Part shown: positions 63,562-64,000 of the stretch, one piece after another
How positions within the stretch are numbered: position 1 is the first letter of the stretch
Layout: each line of letters starts with the position of its first letter
From: Onchocerca volvulus
Lineage: Eukaryota > Nematoda > Chromadorea > Rhabditida > Onchocercidae
Reading direction: 5' to 3'
NCBI GenBank assembly: GCA_000499405.2
Contig: HG738138.1
Span: forward strand, 14,812,320 to 14,876,319
Length of the DNA: 64,000 bases
Translations under genes and position numbers: made by a program
Notes under the pieces: generated by a model
Seen by the model: only the letters and a program-made list of their open reading frames with translations
The model's database searches: none
Told to the model about the DNA's origin: nothing

Positions 63562-64000
63562 ATGTCGGACAGCATAATTGTCAACGTAGAACCGGCTAAG
63601 CAGAAACTGGCACAACTGATCGAGGAAGTCAAAGGATTGGACTTATCGCCTCTCGACGAACAGTTACCAAATAATGAACTCTTCAAACAATGCGAGGCGA
63701 GAAGAAGAGTCATCAACCAGAAAATCAAACTTCTCGAGCTATACATTGGCGTAATTGAATCGAACAATGAAAAATGGCTGGAATTCATTCAGAAAGTTTC
63801 AACATCGCTGAAGAAAAAAGAAGAGGAAGAAAAATATGCAATGGTCATCGAAGAGAAAGGTATTTTAACCTTATTAAATAGTGGTAAAGAAACGGTTGTG
63901 GTTCTAAGATTACATCAAGATGATGTGGAGGCAATAATTCAAGAATTAGGTAGAGCCCAAATAAAATTACCAGATCCACACCAAACATCGCAAACAGTGC
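63562..64000 (+). CDS. Bel/Pao-type retrotransposon ORF, N-terminal (Gag) part, cut by window end
   Basis: Open from ATG at 63562 to the last base (146 codons), right after the primer-binding-like site. The product is highly charged and helical: MSDSIIVNVEP, then KQKLAQLIEEVKGLDLSPLD, EARRRVINQKIKLLELYIG, NNEKWLEFIQKVS, a KKKEEEEK patch and IIQELGRAQIKLPDP. Coiled-coil N-termini with an NxxW segment are usual for Bel/Pao Gag proteins of nematodes. No nucleocapsid, protease or polymerase motif falls within the window. Its more balanced base composition than the flanks also fits a mobile element. Placement in Bel/Pao rather than another LTR group is an inference. Confidence 0.65.
   Translation, partial: MSDSIIVNVEPAKQKLAQLIEEVKGLDLSPLDEQLPNNELFKQCEARRRVINQKIKLLELYIGVIESNNEKWLEFIQKVSTSLKKKEEEEKYAMVIEEKGILTLLNSGKETVVVLRLHQDDVEAIIQELGRAQIKLPDPHQTSQTV

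Noticed and set aside
63102..64000. SL1 RNA gene
   Set aside because: After the leader there is no GT donor and no Sm-site-bearing snRNA body; the surrounding LTR and Gag frame explain the context better.

Overview
The window looks like nuclear DNA of a parasitic nematode, most likely a spirurid/filarial worm. It is very AT-rich, with small exons, short introns with worm-type splice sites (TTTTCAG acceptors), and 3' splice sites directly upstream of start codons, as expected for genes receiving a trans-spliced leader. A near-perfect copy of the nematode SL1 leader also lies near the right edge. Two runs of N show that this is a draft scaffold. The short open frames are mostly single exons or chance frames, so I rebuilt the genes by following splice sites and reading phase between exons.

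Layout, left to right. (1) 144-3958, + strand: an rRNA-processing factor of the RRP36 family. (2) 6097-18811: a very large inverted repeat, two arms of about 6 kb around a 0.7 kb centre that is mostly N. It is either a real palindrome or a scaffolding artefact. It carries no conserved gene, but each arm has a 115-codon frame with a membrane segment and a piece of a repeat family seen again near 29-30 kb. (3) 22134-24293, +: a two-DM-domain transcription factor, the MAB-3 orthologue. (4) 28597-32346: a cluster of non-autonomous Helitrons. It includes head-to-tail junctions and one copy (29877-32346) with both ends and its host A/T flanks visible. (5) 32937-38142, +: an importin-alpha gene. (6) 41280-48651, -: a 21-exon spliceosomal DEAH helicase, DHX8/PRP22 (MOG-5). 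(7) Around gene 6 lie duplicated, decayed pieces of genes 5 and 6: a broken helicase first exon at 39408-39590, and an importin exon with its introns at 48974-49606. (8) 50326-59974, -: the meiotic MutS homologue MSH-5, interrupted by an N gap and followed by a long low-complexity tail. (9) 61759-62757, +: a degraded MCFD2-like EF-hand gene. (10) From about 63102 to the right edge: the 5' LTR, primer-binding site and start of the first ORF of a Bel/Pao-type LTR retrotransposon, cut off by the window end.

The conserved genes form no operon. RRP36, MAB-3 and importin-alpha are on +, the helicase and MSH-5 on -. MAB-3 (male differentiation), MOG-5 (germline sex switch and splicing) and MSH-5 (crossovers) all act in sex or germline biology in Caenorhabditis elegans; their proximity here may be chance. 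The most unusual observation is the SL1 leader embedded in the LTR directly after its AATAAA signal, where it could act as the terminal repeat (R) of a trans-spliced retrotransposon RNA.
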